Shown piece after piece: positions 8,987 to 18,030 of a stretch of 64,000 nucleotides of DNA. This DNA comes from Streptomyces sp. RKND-216. Lineage in GTDB: Bacteria > Actinomycetota > Actinomycetes > Streptomycetales > Streptomycetaceae. The notes under the pieces were generated by a model, which saw nothing but the letters and a program-made list of their open reading frames with translations, had not been told where the DNA came from and ran no database searches. The stretch's first letter is position 1; every line of letters starts with the position of its first letter. The stretch spans positions 2,747,501 through 2,811,500 of the forward strand of contig NZ_SSBQ01000002.1 of NCBI RefSeq assembly GCF_004795255.1, written 5' to 3'. Position numbers and translations under genes: made by a program.

Positions 8987-10921
8987 TTGGGAGCGCTCGA
9001 CGCCCACCTGGTACCGGCGTTCGACGGCGTCGCCTACGGCCTGCTGCTGTTCGTGGTCGCGGCCGGCCTCAGTCTCGCGTTCGGCACCGCGGGCGTGCTG
9101 AACCTCGCGCACGGCTGGCTCTACGCCATCGGCGCATACGCGGGCGCGGCGCTGAGCGACGGCAGCTGGGCGGGGCTCGCCGCGGGACTCGCGGCCGGCA
9201 CCGCGATCGCCTGCGCCGCGGGGGCGCTGCTGGCCCTCGCCACCGCCCCGCTGGCCCGCCGCGGCCATCTGGACCAGGCCCTGCTCACCTTCGGGCTGGC
9301 CCTGATCGGCGGCAACGTGCTCATCGAGGTCTTCGGCGCCGACGAGCAGCCGGTGCACGTACCGGACGCGCTGAACACGTCGGTGTCGCTGCTCGGCCAC
9401 CGGTATCCCGCGTACCGCCTGGGCTTCATCGTCGCGGCCGTGCTGCTCGCGGCGGCGGGCAGCTGGGTGCTGCGCGGCACCCGCGCCGGCGCCGCGGTGC
9501 GAGCGGCCGCCGACGACCCGGACATGCTCGCCGCCGGGGGCCGGAACCCGCGGACGGTCCATGCGGCCGTCCTCACCGTGTCCGGGGCGCTGGCCGGGGC
9601 CGCCGGGGTGCTCGGCGCGCCCATCATCGGCCCCGGCCCGGGGACCGGGGACACCGTGCTCATGCTGTCCCTGATCGTCGTGGTGCTGGGCGGACTGGAC
9701 AGCCTGTGGAAGACGCTGCTCGCCGCGGTGGCGGTGGGCCAGGTGCAGACCCTCGGCGTCTCCCTCGTCCCGGATCTGGCGCCGTACCTGCTCTTCGCGG
9801 CCATGGCGCTGGTCCTGGTGCTGCGCTCCCGCTCCGCGGTGGCCGAGCCGCCCCCGGCCCCCGTGCCCGCCGCCACCGGGCGGGTCCGAAAGGCCGTGCG
9901 GGAACGGTTCCGCAGGCCCGGCGGGCTGCCCCGGGGGCTCCGGCGCCTCACCCGTCCCGCGCCGCCTGCGCAGCGGGCGACCGGGCTCCTCGCCCTCTCC
10001 GCCGCGCTGGGCGCCCTCCCGTGGCTGCTCGACGACTACAGCCTCTCGCTCGCGGGGCACGCGCTGGCGCTCGGGCTGCTCGCGGCGAGCGTCACCGTGC
10101 TGACCGGCTGGGCGGGCCTGCCCACCCTCGGTCAGACGGCGCCCTTCGCCGTAGGGGCCTACGCCACGGCCCTGCTGGCGGACGCCGGCTGGACGGTCGG
10201 GCCCGTCCAGGTGGCGGTCGCCGCGACGGCGGCCGCGCTGTTCGCCCTCGTCGTCGGCCCGGCCGTGATCCGGGCCCGCGGCACCACGGTGCTGATGATC
10301 ACCCTCGCGATCGGCGAACTGACGCACACCGCCGTCGGCGGCCTGACCTCCGTCACCGGCGGCACCGACGGGCTCGTCGGCTTCCCCTCGACCGAGGTCT
10401 GGTGGGGCGCGGGGGCTCCCGAGAACGAGGCCACCGTCTACTGGTACACCCTCGCCGTCGCCGCGTGCGCCCTGGCCGTGACGCTGATCGTGCTGCGCTC
10501 ACCGGCCGGCATGCTCCTGACGGGCAGCCGCGCGGCGGAGGCCCGGATGCGCGCCTCCGGGCACCCGGTGGACCGCTACCTGACGGCCGCCCACGTCGGC
10601 GCGGGCGCCCTCGCCGGTGTCGCCGGCAGCCTCCTGGTCACCGGCAGGCAGTACGTGTCCCCGGCCGACGTGGGCTTCGAGATCGCCGCCTTCGCGCTGC
10701 TCGCGGCGGTCGTCGGCGGCACCGTCTCCGTGGTCGGGGCCGTGTTCGGTGCCGGTCTCATCGTGGCGACCCGCGACTGGCTGTCCGGCATCTGGCCCGG
10801 CTACGGACCCGCCCTGCTGGGCGTGCTGTTCGTCGTCACGGTCTACCTCCTGCCCCGTGGCCTGCCGGGCCTCTTCGCCGCCCGGAGCCCCGGCGCACCC
10901 GCACGAAAGGCGACGTCGTGA
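8987..10921 (+). CDS. fused LivH-LivM type ABC transporter permease
   Basis: 644-residue integral membrane protein with two permease domains in one chain: a LivH-like half (residues ~5-285, with FGTAGVLNLAHGW and the EAA-like loop RAAADDPDMLAAGGRNP) and a LivM-like half (~330-640, with GWAGLPTLGQTAPFAVGAYA). A basic, proline-rich linker joins them. In most genomes these are separate genes of about 300 residues each. The start is uncertain: a TTG at 8987, two bases past the upstream stop, fits the first helix best and no ATG/GTG is available before it. The stop overlaps the next gene as GTGA. Confidence 0.8.
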   Translation: MGALDAHLVPAFDGVAYGLLLFVVAAGLSLAFGTAGVLNLAHGWLYAIGAYAGAALSDGSWAGLAAGLAAGTAIACAAGALLALATAPLARRGHLDQALLTFGLALIGGNVLIEVFGADEQPVHVPDALNTSVSLLGHRYPAYRLGFIVAAVLLAAAGSWVLRGTRAGAAVRAAADDPDMLAAGGRNPRTVHAAVLTVSGALAGAAGVLGAPIIGPGPGTGDTVLMLSLIVVVLGGLDSLWKTLLAAVAVGQVQTLGVSLVPDLAPYLLFAAMALVLVLRSRSAVAEPPPAPVPAATGRVRKAVRERFRRPGGLPRGLRRLTRPAPPAQRATGLLALSAALGALPWLLDDYSLSLAGHALALGLLAASVTVLTGWAGLPTLGQTAPFAVGAYATALLADAGWTVGPVQVAVAATAAALFALVVGPAVIRARGTTVLMITLAIGELTHTAVGGLTSVTGGTDGLVGFPSTEVWWGAGAPENEATVYWYTLAVAACALAVTLIVLRSPAGMLLTGSRAAEARMRASGHPVDRYLTAAHVGAGALAGVAGSLLVTGRQYVSPADVGFEIAAFALLAAVVGGTVSVVGAVFGAGLIVATRDWLSGIWPGYGPALLGVLFVVTVYLLPRGLPGLFAARSPGAPARKATS

Positions 10922-11751
10922 CAGAACCTCCCGGGACGGAACCCCCCATCCCCGCGCCGGTGCTGACCGCGACCGGCCTGACCCGCCGCTACGGCCAGCT
11001 CACGGCCGTGGACGACGTGTCCCTGCGCCTGGCGGCCGGTGCACGGCACGCCCTCATCGGCCCGAACGGCGCGGGCAAGACCACGCTGCTCGGCCTCATC
11101 GCCGGGACGGAACGTCCGGACGGCGGCCGCATCGAACTGAACGGCACGGACATCACCCGCAAGCGCCCGGCTCGGCGCAGCGCCCTGGGGATCGCGCGCA
11201 GCTTCCAGCAGCCGCACGCCGTGGACGGGGCGGCCGTGCTGGACAACGTGGTGCTCGCGCTGTGGCGGCACCATCCGCAGCGGAGCGCCGCCTGGCGGCG
11301 ACCGGTGCGCCGACGGCGGCTCGCCGACGCCGCACGCGCCCACCTCGACGCCGTGGGGCTGGCCGGCACGGATCAGCTGCCGGCCGGCGCCCTCTCCCAC
11401 GGGCAGCGCCGGCTGCTCGACCTGGCCTGCGCCCTCGCGGCGCAGCCGCGGCTGCTGCTACTCGACGAACCCGCCGCGGGCCTGACCGACGAGGACATCG
11501 GCCGGCTGCTCGACGTCCTCGGCGCCCTGCCCCCGGACGTGGCCGTGCTCCTGGTCGAGCACCACACGGAGGTCGTCGCCCGCCTCACCGGCACCGCGAC
11601 CGTCCTGGCCTCCGGCCGGGAAGTGGTCGCCGGACCCACGGCGGAGGTGCTGCGCCACCCCGAGGTGCGCAGGGTCTACCTGGGCACCTCCCCGGCCAAG
11701 GGGGACGGGGAACCGGGGACGCTCGACGACGCGGTACGGAAGGACGGCTGA
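10918..11751 (+). CDS. ABC transporter ATP-binding protein (LivG-like)
   Basis: 277-residue ATPase. Walker A GPNGAGKTT, Q-loop SFQQP, signature region LSHGQRRLLDLA and Walker B LLLLDEP followed by AAGLTDEDI (the LivG-type Ala-Gly-Leu) are all visible. It would form a heterodimer with the next gene to energise the fused permease. The GTG at 10918 overlaps the permease stop as GTGA and has GAAAGG upstream. Insertion-prone helices between the Q-loop and signature are Arg-rich. Confidence 0.85.
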   Translation: MTEPPGTEPPIPAPVLTATGLTRRYGQLTAVDDVSLRLAAGARHALIGPNGAGKTTLLGLIAGTERPDGGRIELNGTDITRKRPARRSALGIARSFQQPHAVDGAAVLDNVVLALWRHHPQRSAAWRRPVRRRRLADAARAHLDAVGLAGTDQLPAGALSHGQRRLLDLACALAAQPRLLLLDEPAAGLTDEDIGRLLDVLGALPPDVAVLLVEHHTEVVARLTGTATVLASGREVVAGPTAEVLRHPEVRRVYLGTSPAKGDGEPGTLDDAVRKDG

Positions 11752-11757
11752 GGCCGC

Positions 11758-12570
11758 ATGCTCGACCTGACGGGTGTCACCGCGGGCTACGACGGCGGCA
11801 CCGTCGTGCACGGCGTCGACCTCACCGTGGCCACCGGCACGGTGCATGCCGTGGTGGGCCACAACGGCGCGGGGAAGACCACCCTCGTGCACGCCGTGGC
11901 CGGCCTGCTGCCCTGCGCCGCCGGTTCCGTGCGCCTGGCGGGCGACGACCTGACGGGCCGCCCCGCGCACCGGATCGCCCGGGCGGGCATCGGCCTGGTG
12001 CCGCAGGGCCGACGGGTCTTCCGCCGCCTCACCGTCGCCGAGCACCTGCGCCTCGCCGAGCGCCGTCCACGGCACTCCGTACCGGCAGGAGCGGTGTGGA
12101 CCACGGGGCGCGTGCTGGACCTGTTGCCGCCGCTCGCCGGACGGCTCCGGCAGCGGGCCGCAACCCTCTCCGGCGGCGAACAGCAGATGCTCGCGCTGGC
12201 CCGCGCTCTCCTCGGGTCACCCCGGGTACTGCTGCTGGACGAACCCACCGAAGGGCTCTCCCCGGCGCTCACCGGCCTCGTGCAGCGACTGGTCACGACC
12301 CTCGCCGAGGACGACGGGATGACGGTGCTGCTGGTCTCCCCCAGCCCGGGGTTCGCGGCTTCGTGCGCCCGGACGGTGTCCGTGCTGACCTCCGGGCGGG
12401 TCACGGGACGGTTCGGCGGCGCGGAGGTCCGGGCGGACCCCGGCGTGCTGCACCGGGCCCTGGACCTGGCCGCCCCGGGCAGCGGGACGATCGCAGGTGC
12501 GGACACCTGTGCTGACGGGGGTGCGGAGCTGGTCAGCGACCCCGCAGGGCGTGACCCCCGAAGCCGCTGA
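11758..12570 (+). CDS. ABC transporter ATP-binding protein (LivF-like)
   Basis: 270-residue ATPase: Walker A GHNGAGKTT, VPQGRRVFRRLTVAEHL (the LivF-type Q-loop region), signature LSGGEQQMLALARAL and Walker B LLLLDEPTEGLSP. The conserved switch His position in family members is often in LLVEQ-N; here the segment reads LLVSPSPGFA, so the H-loop looks altered. That loop matters for hydrolysis, which makes this a degenerate site that may rely on the LivG-like partner. The last 38 bases overlap the end of the converging monooxygenase gene. Confidence 0.8.
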   Translation: MLDLTGVTAGYDGGTVVHGVDLTVATGTVHAVVGHNGAGKTTLVHAVAGLLPCAAGSVRLAGDDLTGRPAHRIARAGIGLVPQGRRVFRRLTVAEHLRLAERRPRHSVPAGAVWTTGRVLDLLPPLAGRLRQRAATLSGGEQQMLALARALLGSPRVLLLDEPTEGLSPALTGLVQRLVTTLAEDDGMTVLLVSPSPGFAASCARTVSVLTSGRVTGRFGGAEVRADPGVLHRALDLAAPGSGTIAGADTCADGGAELVSDPAGRDPRSR

Positions 12571-13750
12571 GCCGGTCGGATCCCCCGTGCTGGTCCCGCC
12601 ACCAGTCGGCGAAGCCCGTCTCGTCCAGCGCGGTCCAGTCCGGGGTGGCCTCGACCTGCGCCGCGCCCAGGCGGCGGCCGAGCGCGACCATGTCCGCGCC
12701 GACGCCGCGGCGGTCCTCGTCGTACGCGGCGACGGCCCCGCCCGTGCTCCCGCCGGACGACGACAGCGCCCGCTCCAGGGCCACCGCGTCCTGGAGGGCC
12801 TTCACGCTGCCCCCGCCGGTGTGCGGCCGGGCGACGGTGGCGGCGTCCCCGGCGAGCAGCAGCCGCCCGACTCCGTAGTGGGGGACCTCCAGGTCGTAGA
12901 TCGGCTGCACGAGGGTCTTCGCTGCCGGTGTGCTCAGCAGGACGCGGGCCCAGTAGGGCGGGAAGTGCTCCGCGACCAGCCCCCGCAGGTGCTCCGCGAC
13001 CTCAGCGGCGAGCCGGCCCGGCGGGAGGGAGGTCGGCTGGTCCAGGCCGGATTGGAACGCGGCGGAAGGCGCGGTGTAGAGCACCCAGTTGAAGTGCCGG
13101 CCGCCCGACCCGTCCGGCACCGGGTAGATCATGCAGTGGCCGCCGGGGAAGACCACCGTGCACGCCTCGTCGGGGGCAGGGGCGCCGTCGGGCTCGATGG
13201 TCGCGGTGCCGCGCCATCCGACGTAACCGGCGTACGCGGGCCGGAGCGTGGGGAACATCGCGTCGCGGACCACGGAGCGGTATCCGTCGGCGCCCACGAC
13301 CGCGTCGAACGCGGCGACGGTCCCGTCGGTGCAGCGCAGCCGTACGGCGTCGGAGCGGGTCTCCGCGCCGACGACCGTGCTGCCGGTGCGGTACGTCACC
13401 CCGTCCGGTACCCGTTCCCGCAGCCCGGCCCAGAGGGCCCCCCAGGTGTACGCGCGGAAGGGGAAGGGGTGGACGGCCAGCGTCCGGCCGTGCGGGGCGT
13501 CGCCGTCGCGCACCCGCCACACCCGTCGGGCCAGCGGCACGTGCGCGATGCGTGCGGAGACGTAGCCGGCGGCCTCCAGTTCGTCGAAGCGGTCGGCGTG
13601 CTGGGCGATGCCGACGCCCCGGTCGCGGAGCCGGCCGTCCGCCCGCTCGAACACGGTCACCCGTGCCGCTCCGCCGCGCAGCAGCGCTCCCGCCGCCGCG
13701 CACCCCGCGATGCTGCCGCCGACCACGGCAACGGTCCCTCCCGACACCAT
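12533..13750 (-). CDS. FAD-dependent monooxygenase (dihydroxypyridine hydroxylase-like)
   Basis: 405-residue group A flavoprotein hydroxylase. The N-terminal Rossmann motif VAVVGGSIAGCAAAGALL, the DG motif VGADGYRSVVRDAM and the GD motif LLLAGDAATVARPHTGGG are all present. AYAGYVGWRGT resembles 2,6-dihydroxypyridine 3-hydroxylase-type enzymes. It probably hydroxylates an aromatic or heteroaromatic substrate with NAD(P)H and O2; the substrate is unknown. The ATG at 13750 has GGAGAG seven bases upstream. Its 3' end overlaps the convergent LivF-like gene by 38 bases. Confidence 0.82.
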   Translation of the reverse strand: MVSGGTVAVVGGSIAGCAAAGALLRGGAARVTVFERADGRLRDRGVGIAQHADRFDELEAAGYVSARIAHVPLARRVWRVRDGDAPHGRTLAVHPFPFRAYTWGALWAGLRERVPDGVTYRTGSTVVGAETRSDAVRLRCTDGTVAAFDAVVGADGYRSVVRDAMFPTLRPAYAGYVGWRGTATIEPDGAPAPDEACTVVFPGGHCMIYPVPDGSGGRHFNWVLYTAPSAAFQSGLDQPTSLPPGRLAAEVAEHLRGLVAEHFPPYWARVLLSTPAAKTLVQPIYDLEVPHYGVGRLLLAGDAATVARPHTGGGSVKALQDAVALERALSSSGGSTGGAVAAYDEDRRGVGADMVALGRRLGAAQVEATPDWTALDETGFADWWRDQHGGSDRLSGFGGHALRGR

Positions 13751-13904
13751 CCCCGGCTCTCCTTCCCGACACTTCCGTCCGACCGGCGACGGTGGACGTG
13801 CGACCGAACGCGGGCGCCAACTGTACAGCCACCGGGGCGAGTTCACTGCTCGCTGGGCTCCCGCCGGGTTGTGCCGGCGACGAGCAGGCGCCCCGCGCAC
13901 GGCC

Positions 13905-13935
13905 GCCCGCCGCCACCGGTGCGGTGGCGGCGGGC
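13905..13935 (-). terminator. terminator of the first bkd operon
   Basis: Perfect 13-base arms GCCCGCCGCCACC and GGTGGCGGCGGGC around a five-base loop, 37 bases after the E2 stop on the minus strand and before the monooxygenase gene. Confidence 0.75.
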
Positions 13936-13972
13936 GGTGCGGAGCCGGGCGATCCGGCCGGGGGCCCGGCGG

Positions 13973-15493
13973 TCAGGCCCAGGTGATCAGACGCTTCGGC
14001 TGCTCCAGGACCGCCGCGATGTCCGCGAGGACCTTCGAGCCGAGTTCGCCGTCGACCAGGCGGTGGTCGAAGGAGAGCGCGAGCGTCGTGACCTTGCGCG
14101 GCTTGACCTTGCCCTTGTGCACCCACGGCATGTCGCGGACCGCGCCGAACGCGAGGATCGCGGACTCGCCCGGGTTGAGGATGGGCGTGCCGGTGTCGAC
14201 GCCGAAGACGCCGACGTTGGTGATGGTCACCGTGCCGCCCTGCATGTCGCCGGGCGCGGTCTTGCCCTCGCGCGCGGTGGAGACCAGCTCGCTGAGCGAG
14301 CCCGCCAGCTCCGGCAGGGTCTTCGCGTGCGCGTCCTTGATGTTCGGCACGATCAGGCCGCGCGGGGTGGCCGCGGCGATCCCCAGGTTCACGTAGTGCT
14401 TGCGCACGATCTCCTGGTTGGCCTCGTCCCAGGCGGCGTTGACGTCCGGGTTGCGCCGGATGGCCAGCAGCAGGGCTCGGGCGACCATGAGCAGCGGGTT
14501 GACCCGCACTCCGGCCATGTCCGGGTCCTGCTTGAGCTCCTGCACCAGCTTCATCGTGCGGGTGACGTCCACCTGCACGAACTCGGTGACGTGCGGCGCG
14601 GTGAAGGCGCTGCCTACCATCGCGGCGGCGGTGGCCTTCCGCACGCCCTTGACCGGGATGCGGGTCTCGCGGGCGCCGGCCTCGACCGGTGCGGCAGGCG
14701 GCGCCGCCTGCGGCGCGGCGGCCGGTTCGGCAGGGGCGGGGGGCGCGGCGACGGCGGCGTGCACGTCCTCGCGGGTGATGATCCCGCCCTCGCCGGTCGG
14801 GGTCACGGTCGCCAGGTCGACGCCGAGGTCCTTGGCCAGCTTGCGCACGGGCGGCTTGGCCAGCGGGCGGCCCTCGGCCGTGGTGGCCACCGGCGCGGAC
14901 CCGTTGCGCGCCAGCGTGGCACTGTCGCCGTTCAGCGCGGTGCCCGGGGACGGCGCGGTGCTCACCGTGCCGTTGAACTCGCCCTGGAGGGCCTCCTGCG
15001 CGGCGGCCGGCCCGGCGGCGTCCGGAACGGCCGGCTGCCCCGGCTGCGGCTTGCGGGCGCGCCGCTTGGTGGAGCCGGCGGACACGCCGTATCCGACCAG
15101 CACCGGCTGGCGCTTGCCGCCCTCGCCCTCGTCGCCGCCCGCCTCCGGCTCGGCCGCGGGCTCGGCTGCGGGCGCGGGCGCGGGCTCGGCCGCGGGTGCG
15201 GGCGCGGCGCCCTCCGCGGGGCCGGCCGAGGGATCGGTGTCGACGGTGATGATCACCGTGCCGACATCGACCGTGGTGCCCTCGTCGAAGCGCAGGTCGG
15301 CCACGGCGCCGTCGAACGGGATGGGCAGCTCGACGGCGGCCTTGGCGGTCTCCACCTCGCACACGACCTGCCCGTCGGTGACGGCGTCACCGGGCTGGAC
15401 GTACCACTTGAGGATCTCGGCCTCGGTGAGTCCCTCGCCCACGTCGGGCATCTTGAACTCACGGAACCTGGCCTGCGTACTCGTCATCGTCAC
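13973..15493 (-). CDS. bkdC: branched-chain 2-oxoacid dehydrogenase E2, copy 1
   Basis: 506-residue dihydrolipoamide acyltransferase. An N-terminal lipoyl domain (about 8-85) carries the lipoylated Lys in VETAKAAVELP. An Ala/Pro-rich linker containing VLVGYGVSAGSTKRRARKP leads to the E1/E3-binding domain (about 212-248: VRKLAKDLGVDL, GGIITREDV) and a catalytic domain with the active-site HRLVDG near the C-terminus. It transfers branched acyl groups to CoA, feeding valine/leucine/isoleucine catabolism and branched fatty-acid starters. GTG at 15493 follows GAGGAGAG closely; ATG at 15487 is the alternative. Last gene of the E1alpha-E1beta-E2 operon. Confidence 0.88.
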   Translation of the reverse strand: MTMTSTQARFREFKMPDVGEGLTEAEILKWYVQPGDAVTDGQVVCEVETAKAAVELPIPFDGAVADLRFDEGTTVDVGTVIITVDTDPSAGPAEGAAPAPAAEPAPAPAAEPAAEPEAGGDEGEGGKRQPVLVGYGVSAGSTKRRARKPQPGQPAVPDAAGPAAAQEALQGEFNGTVSTAPSPGTALNGDSATLARNGSAPVATTAEGRPLAKPPVRKLAKDLGVDLATVTPTGEGGIITREDVHAAVAAPPAPAEPAAAPQAAPPAAPVEAGARETRIPVKGVRKATAAAMVGSAFTAPHVTEFVQVDVTRTMKLVQELKQDPDMAGVRVNPLLMVARALLLAIRRNPDVNAAWDEANQEIVRKHYVNLGIAAATPRGLIVPNIKDAHAKTLPELAGSLSELVSTAREGKTAPGDMQGGTVTITNVGVFGVDTGTPILNPGESAILAFGAVRDMPWVHKGKVKPRKVTTLALSFDHRLVDGELGSKVLADIAAVLEQPKRLITWA

Positions 15494-15508
15494 GACTCTC
15501 CTCGGTCC

Positions 15509-16489
15509 TCAGTACGCCAGTGCGCGGTCGACGGCGTCGAGCACCCGGTCGAGGTTCGGCAGGTACTCGTCCTCGAGGCGGGCCGGCGGGTAGGGCGCGT
15601 GGAAGCCGCCGACGCGCAGCACCGGGGCCTCCAGGTGGTAGAAGCAGCGCTCGGTGATCCGGGCCGCCACCTCCGACCCGGTGCCCAGGAAGACCGGCGC
15701 CTCGTGCACCACGACCAGGCGGCCGGTCTTCTCCACCGACTGCTGGATCGTGTCGAAATCGACCGGCGACATCGAGCGCATGTCGACCACCTCGAGCGAC
15801 TTGCCCTCCTCGGCGGCGGCCTGCGCGGCCTCCAGGCACGTCTTCACCATCGGGCCGTAGGCGGCGAGGGTGAGGTCGGTGCCCTGCTGCGCGACGCGGG
15901 CGGCGTGCAGCGGGCCGGGAATGGCCTCGGTGTCGACGTCGCCCTTGTCCCAGTACCGGCGCTTCGGCTCGAAGAAGATCACCGGGTCGTCGGACTCGAT
16001 GGCCTGCTGCATCATCCAGTAGGCGTCCGAGGCGTTCGACGGGGAGACGCACTTGAGGCCGGCGACGTGCGCGAACAGCGCCTCCGGCGACTCGCTGTGG
16101 TGCTCCACGGCGCCGATGCCGCCCGCGTAGGGGATGCGGACGACGACCGGCAGTTTGACCTTGCCCAGCGCGCGGGCGTGCATCTTCGCGAGCTGCGTGA
16201 CGATCTGGTCGTACGCCGGGAAGACGAAGCCGTCGAACTGGATCTCGACCACCGGGCGGTAGCCGCGCAGGGCGAGGCCGATGGCGGTGCCGACGATACC
16301 GGACTCGGCCAGCGGGGTGTCGATGACCCGGTCCTCGCCGAAGTCCTTCTGGAGGCCGTCGGTGATGCGGAAGACGCCGCCGAGCTTGCCGACGTCCTCA
16401 CCCATGATGAGGACCTTCGGGTCGTCCTCCATCGCCTTGCGGAGCGAGGTGTTCAGCGCCTTGGCGATGGGCATCTTGGTGGTGGCCAT
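15509..16489 (-). CDS. bkdB: branched-chain 2-oxoacid dehydrogenase E1 beta, copy 1
   Basis: 326-residue transketolase-fold E1 beta subunit: VLIMGEDVGKLGGVFRITDG at the start of the pyrimidine-binding domain, GIGAVEHHSESPEA and the C-terminal transketolase domain with VVVHEAPVFLGTGSEVAARI. Together with E1 alpha it decarboxylates branched-chain 2-oxoacids with thiamine diphosphate and acylates the E2 lipoyl group. ATG at 16489 lies one base after the E1 alpha stop (TGACATG) with GGAGGG upstream, showing tight coupling. Confidence 0.9.
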   Translation of the reverse strand: MATTKMPIAKALNTSLRKAMEDDPKVLIMGEDVGKLGGVFRITDGLQKDFGEDRVIDTPLAESGIVGTAIGLALRGYRPVVEIQFDGFVFPAYDQIVTQLAKMHARALGKVKLPVVVRIPYAGGIGAVEHHSESPEALFAHVAGLKCVSPSNASDAYWMMQQAIESDDPVIFFEPKRRYWDKGDVDTEAIPGPLHAARVAQQGTDLTLAAYGPMVKTCLEAAQAAAEEGKSLEVVDMRSMSPVDFDTIQQSVEKTGRLVVVHEAPVFLGTGSEVAARITERCFYHLEAPVLRVGGFHAPYPPARLEDEYLPNLDRVLDAVDRALAY

Positions 16490-16490
16490 G

Positions 16491-17687
16491 TCAGTTGCCC
16501 TCCCCGGCGGCGGCGCTCTCGTTCTCGTCGGCGAAGGACGCCAGGTACTGGGCGAACTGCTCGCGCTCCTCGTCGACCAGCGCGTGGCCGTCGGCGTAGG
16601 TGTGCTCGAACATCGCCATCGGGTCCGGGTCGGGCATGGCGCGCACGGCCTCGCGGACGCGCTTGGCCATGGTGTCGGACTCCTCGTCGATCGACTCGAG
16701 GAACTTCGCGTCCGCCAGCTTCTCCTTCTCCAGGTACGTGCGCAGCCGGAGGATCGGGTCCTTGGCCTCCCACGCCTCCCGCTCCTCGTCCCGGCGGTAC
16801 TTCGTCGGGTCGTCGGAGGTGGTGTGCGCGCCCATCCGGTAGGTGAACGCCTCGACCAGCATCGGGCCCTCGCCGGACCGGGCTCGCTCCACGGCGGCCT
16901 TGGTCACGGCCAGGCAGGCCAGCACGTCGTTGCCGTCCACCCGGACGCCCGGGAAGCCGAAGCCGGCCGCGCGCTGGTAGATCGGGACGCGGGACTGGCG
17001 CTCGGTGGGCTCGGAGATCGCCCACTGGTTGTTCTGGCAGAAGAACACCACCGGGGCGTTGTAGACCGCCGAGAAGGTGAACGCCTCCGCCACGTCGCCC
17101 TGGCTGGACGCGCCGTCGCCGAAGTAGGCGATGACGGCCGAGTCCGCGCCGTCCTTGGCCACGCCCATCGCGTAGCCCGTGGCGTGCAGCGCCTGCGAGC
17201 CGATCACGATGGTGTAGAGGTGGAAGTTGTTGCTGTTCGGGTCCCAGCCGCCGTTGTTCACGCCGCGGAACATGCCGAGCAGGTTCTCCGGCGGCACCCC
17301 GCGGCACCAGGCCACGCCGTGCTCGCGGTAGGTGGGGAAGACGTAGTCGTCGTCGTGCAGGGCACGGGCGGAGCCGATCTGCGCGGCCTCCTGCCCGAGC
17401 AGCGAGGCCCACAGGCCCAGCTCGCCCTGACGCTGCAGTGCGGTCGCCTCGGCGTCGAAACGCCGGGTCAGCACCATGTCGCGGTAGAGCCCGCGCAGCT
17501 CCTCGGGGGTCAGGTCGATGGCGTAGTCCGGGTGCTCGACCCGTTCGCCCTCGGGGGTCAGCAGCTGTACGAGCTGCGGCTCGGCCTTCGCGGGGGCGGC
17601 CGTCTTCTTCTTGGCCGCGCTCGCGCGCTTGGCGGTGCCGCCGCTGCGACGCGTCTTGCTGCGCGCGGCAGTGCCTTCCACGGTCAC
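16491..17687 (-). CDS. bkdA: branched-chain 2-oxoacid dehydrogenase E1 alpha, copy 1
   Basis: 398-residue ThDP-binding E1 alpha subunit. The ThDP motif is visible as GDGASSQGDVAEAF ending in CQNN. The phosphorylation-loop-like segment YRMGAHTTSDDPTKYR is typical of this family. The N-terminal ~45 residues are Lys/Ala-rich (AKRASAAKKKTAAPAK) and probably disordered, which makes the protein a little longer than usual. The GTG at 17687 has GGAGGAG six bases upstream; a longer open frame runs to 17921 but crosses the promoter region. First gene of the operon. Confidence 0.88.
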   Translation of the reverse strand: MTVEGTAARSKTRRSGGTAKRASAAKKKTAAPAKAEPQLVQLLTPEGERVEHPDYAIDLTPEELRGLYRDMVLTRRFDAEATALQRQGELGLWASLLGQEAAQIGSARALHDDDYVFPTYREHGVAWCRGVPPENLLGMFRGVNNGGWDPNSNNFHLYTIVIGSQALHATGYAMGVAKDGADSAVIAYFGDGASSQGDVAEAFTFSAVYNAPVVFFCQNNQWAISEPTERQSRVPIYQRAAGFGFPGVRVDGNDVLACLAVTKAAVERARSGEGPMLVEAFTYRMGAHTTSDDPTKYRRDEEREAWEAKDPILRLRTYLEKEKLADAKFLESIDEESDTMAKRVREAVRAMPDPDPMAMFEHTYADGHALVDEEREQFAQYLASFADENESAAAGEGN

Positions 17688-18030
17688 GTGTGCTCCTCCG
17701 TCTGTCCGGCCCCCGGGATCCGCCGGGCAGCCAGTGCGGCTCGCCCGGTACCGATACGGCGCACGGGGTTGGGTGCGGCGCAGACGGAACCGAGCGGTGA
17801 CGTCTGTCCCGTCAGACTGCCTGCGAAAGACAAGGTACCCAGCACCTCCACATTTGCGCGAAGGCCCCTGACCTGCGATTTTACTGGGATGTCCAAGCAA
17901 ATCGCCGGTGGTGGTCAGCACTGGTCACAGCTTCGCAAGCCCACGGGACATGCGCACGTTATCCCGCACCCCCCGGCGGCGGGAAGAGCCGACAGAGGAC
18001 TGGACCTCAGCGGTGTGTGAGACTGGCTGC
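17688..18030. promoter_or_regulatory. divergent promoter region between bkd operon 1 and the response regulator
   Basis: 343 non-coding bases. An inverted repeat GTCTG-tcccgt-CAGAC lies at 17802-17817. A direct repeat GGTCAGCACTGGTCA lies near 17917-17931. On the plus strand GAGACT (18019-18024) sits six bases before the regulator's GTG, consistent with a leaderless transcript. Which protein binds the repeats is unknown. Confidence 0.4.

Noticed and set aside
12497..16846. A 1,449-codon plus-strand open frame across the monooxygenase and bkd operon 1
   Set aside because: Antisense to four well-supported genes and without recognisable protein features.
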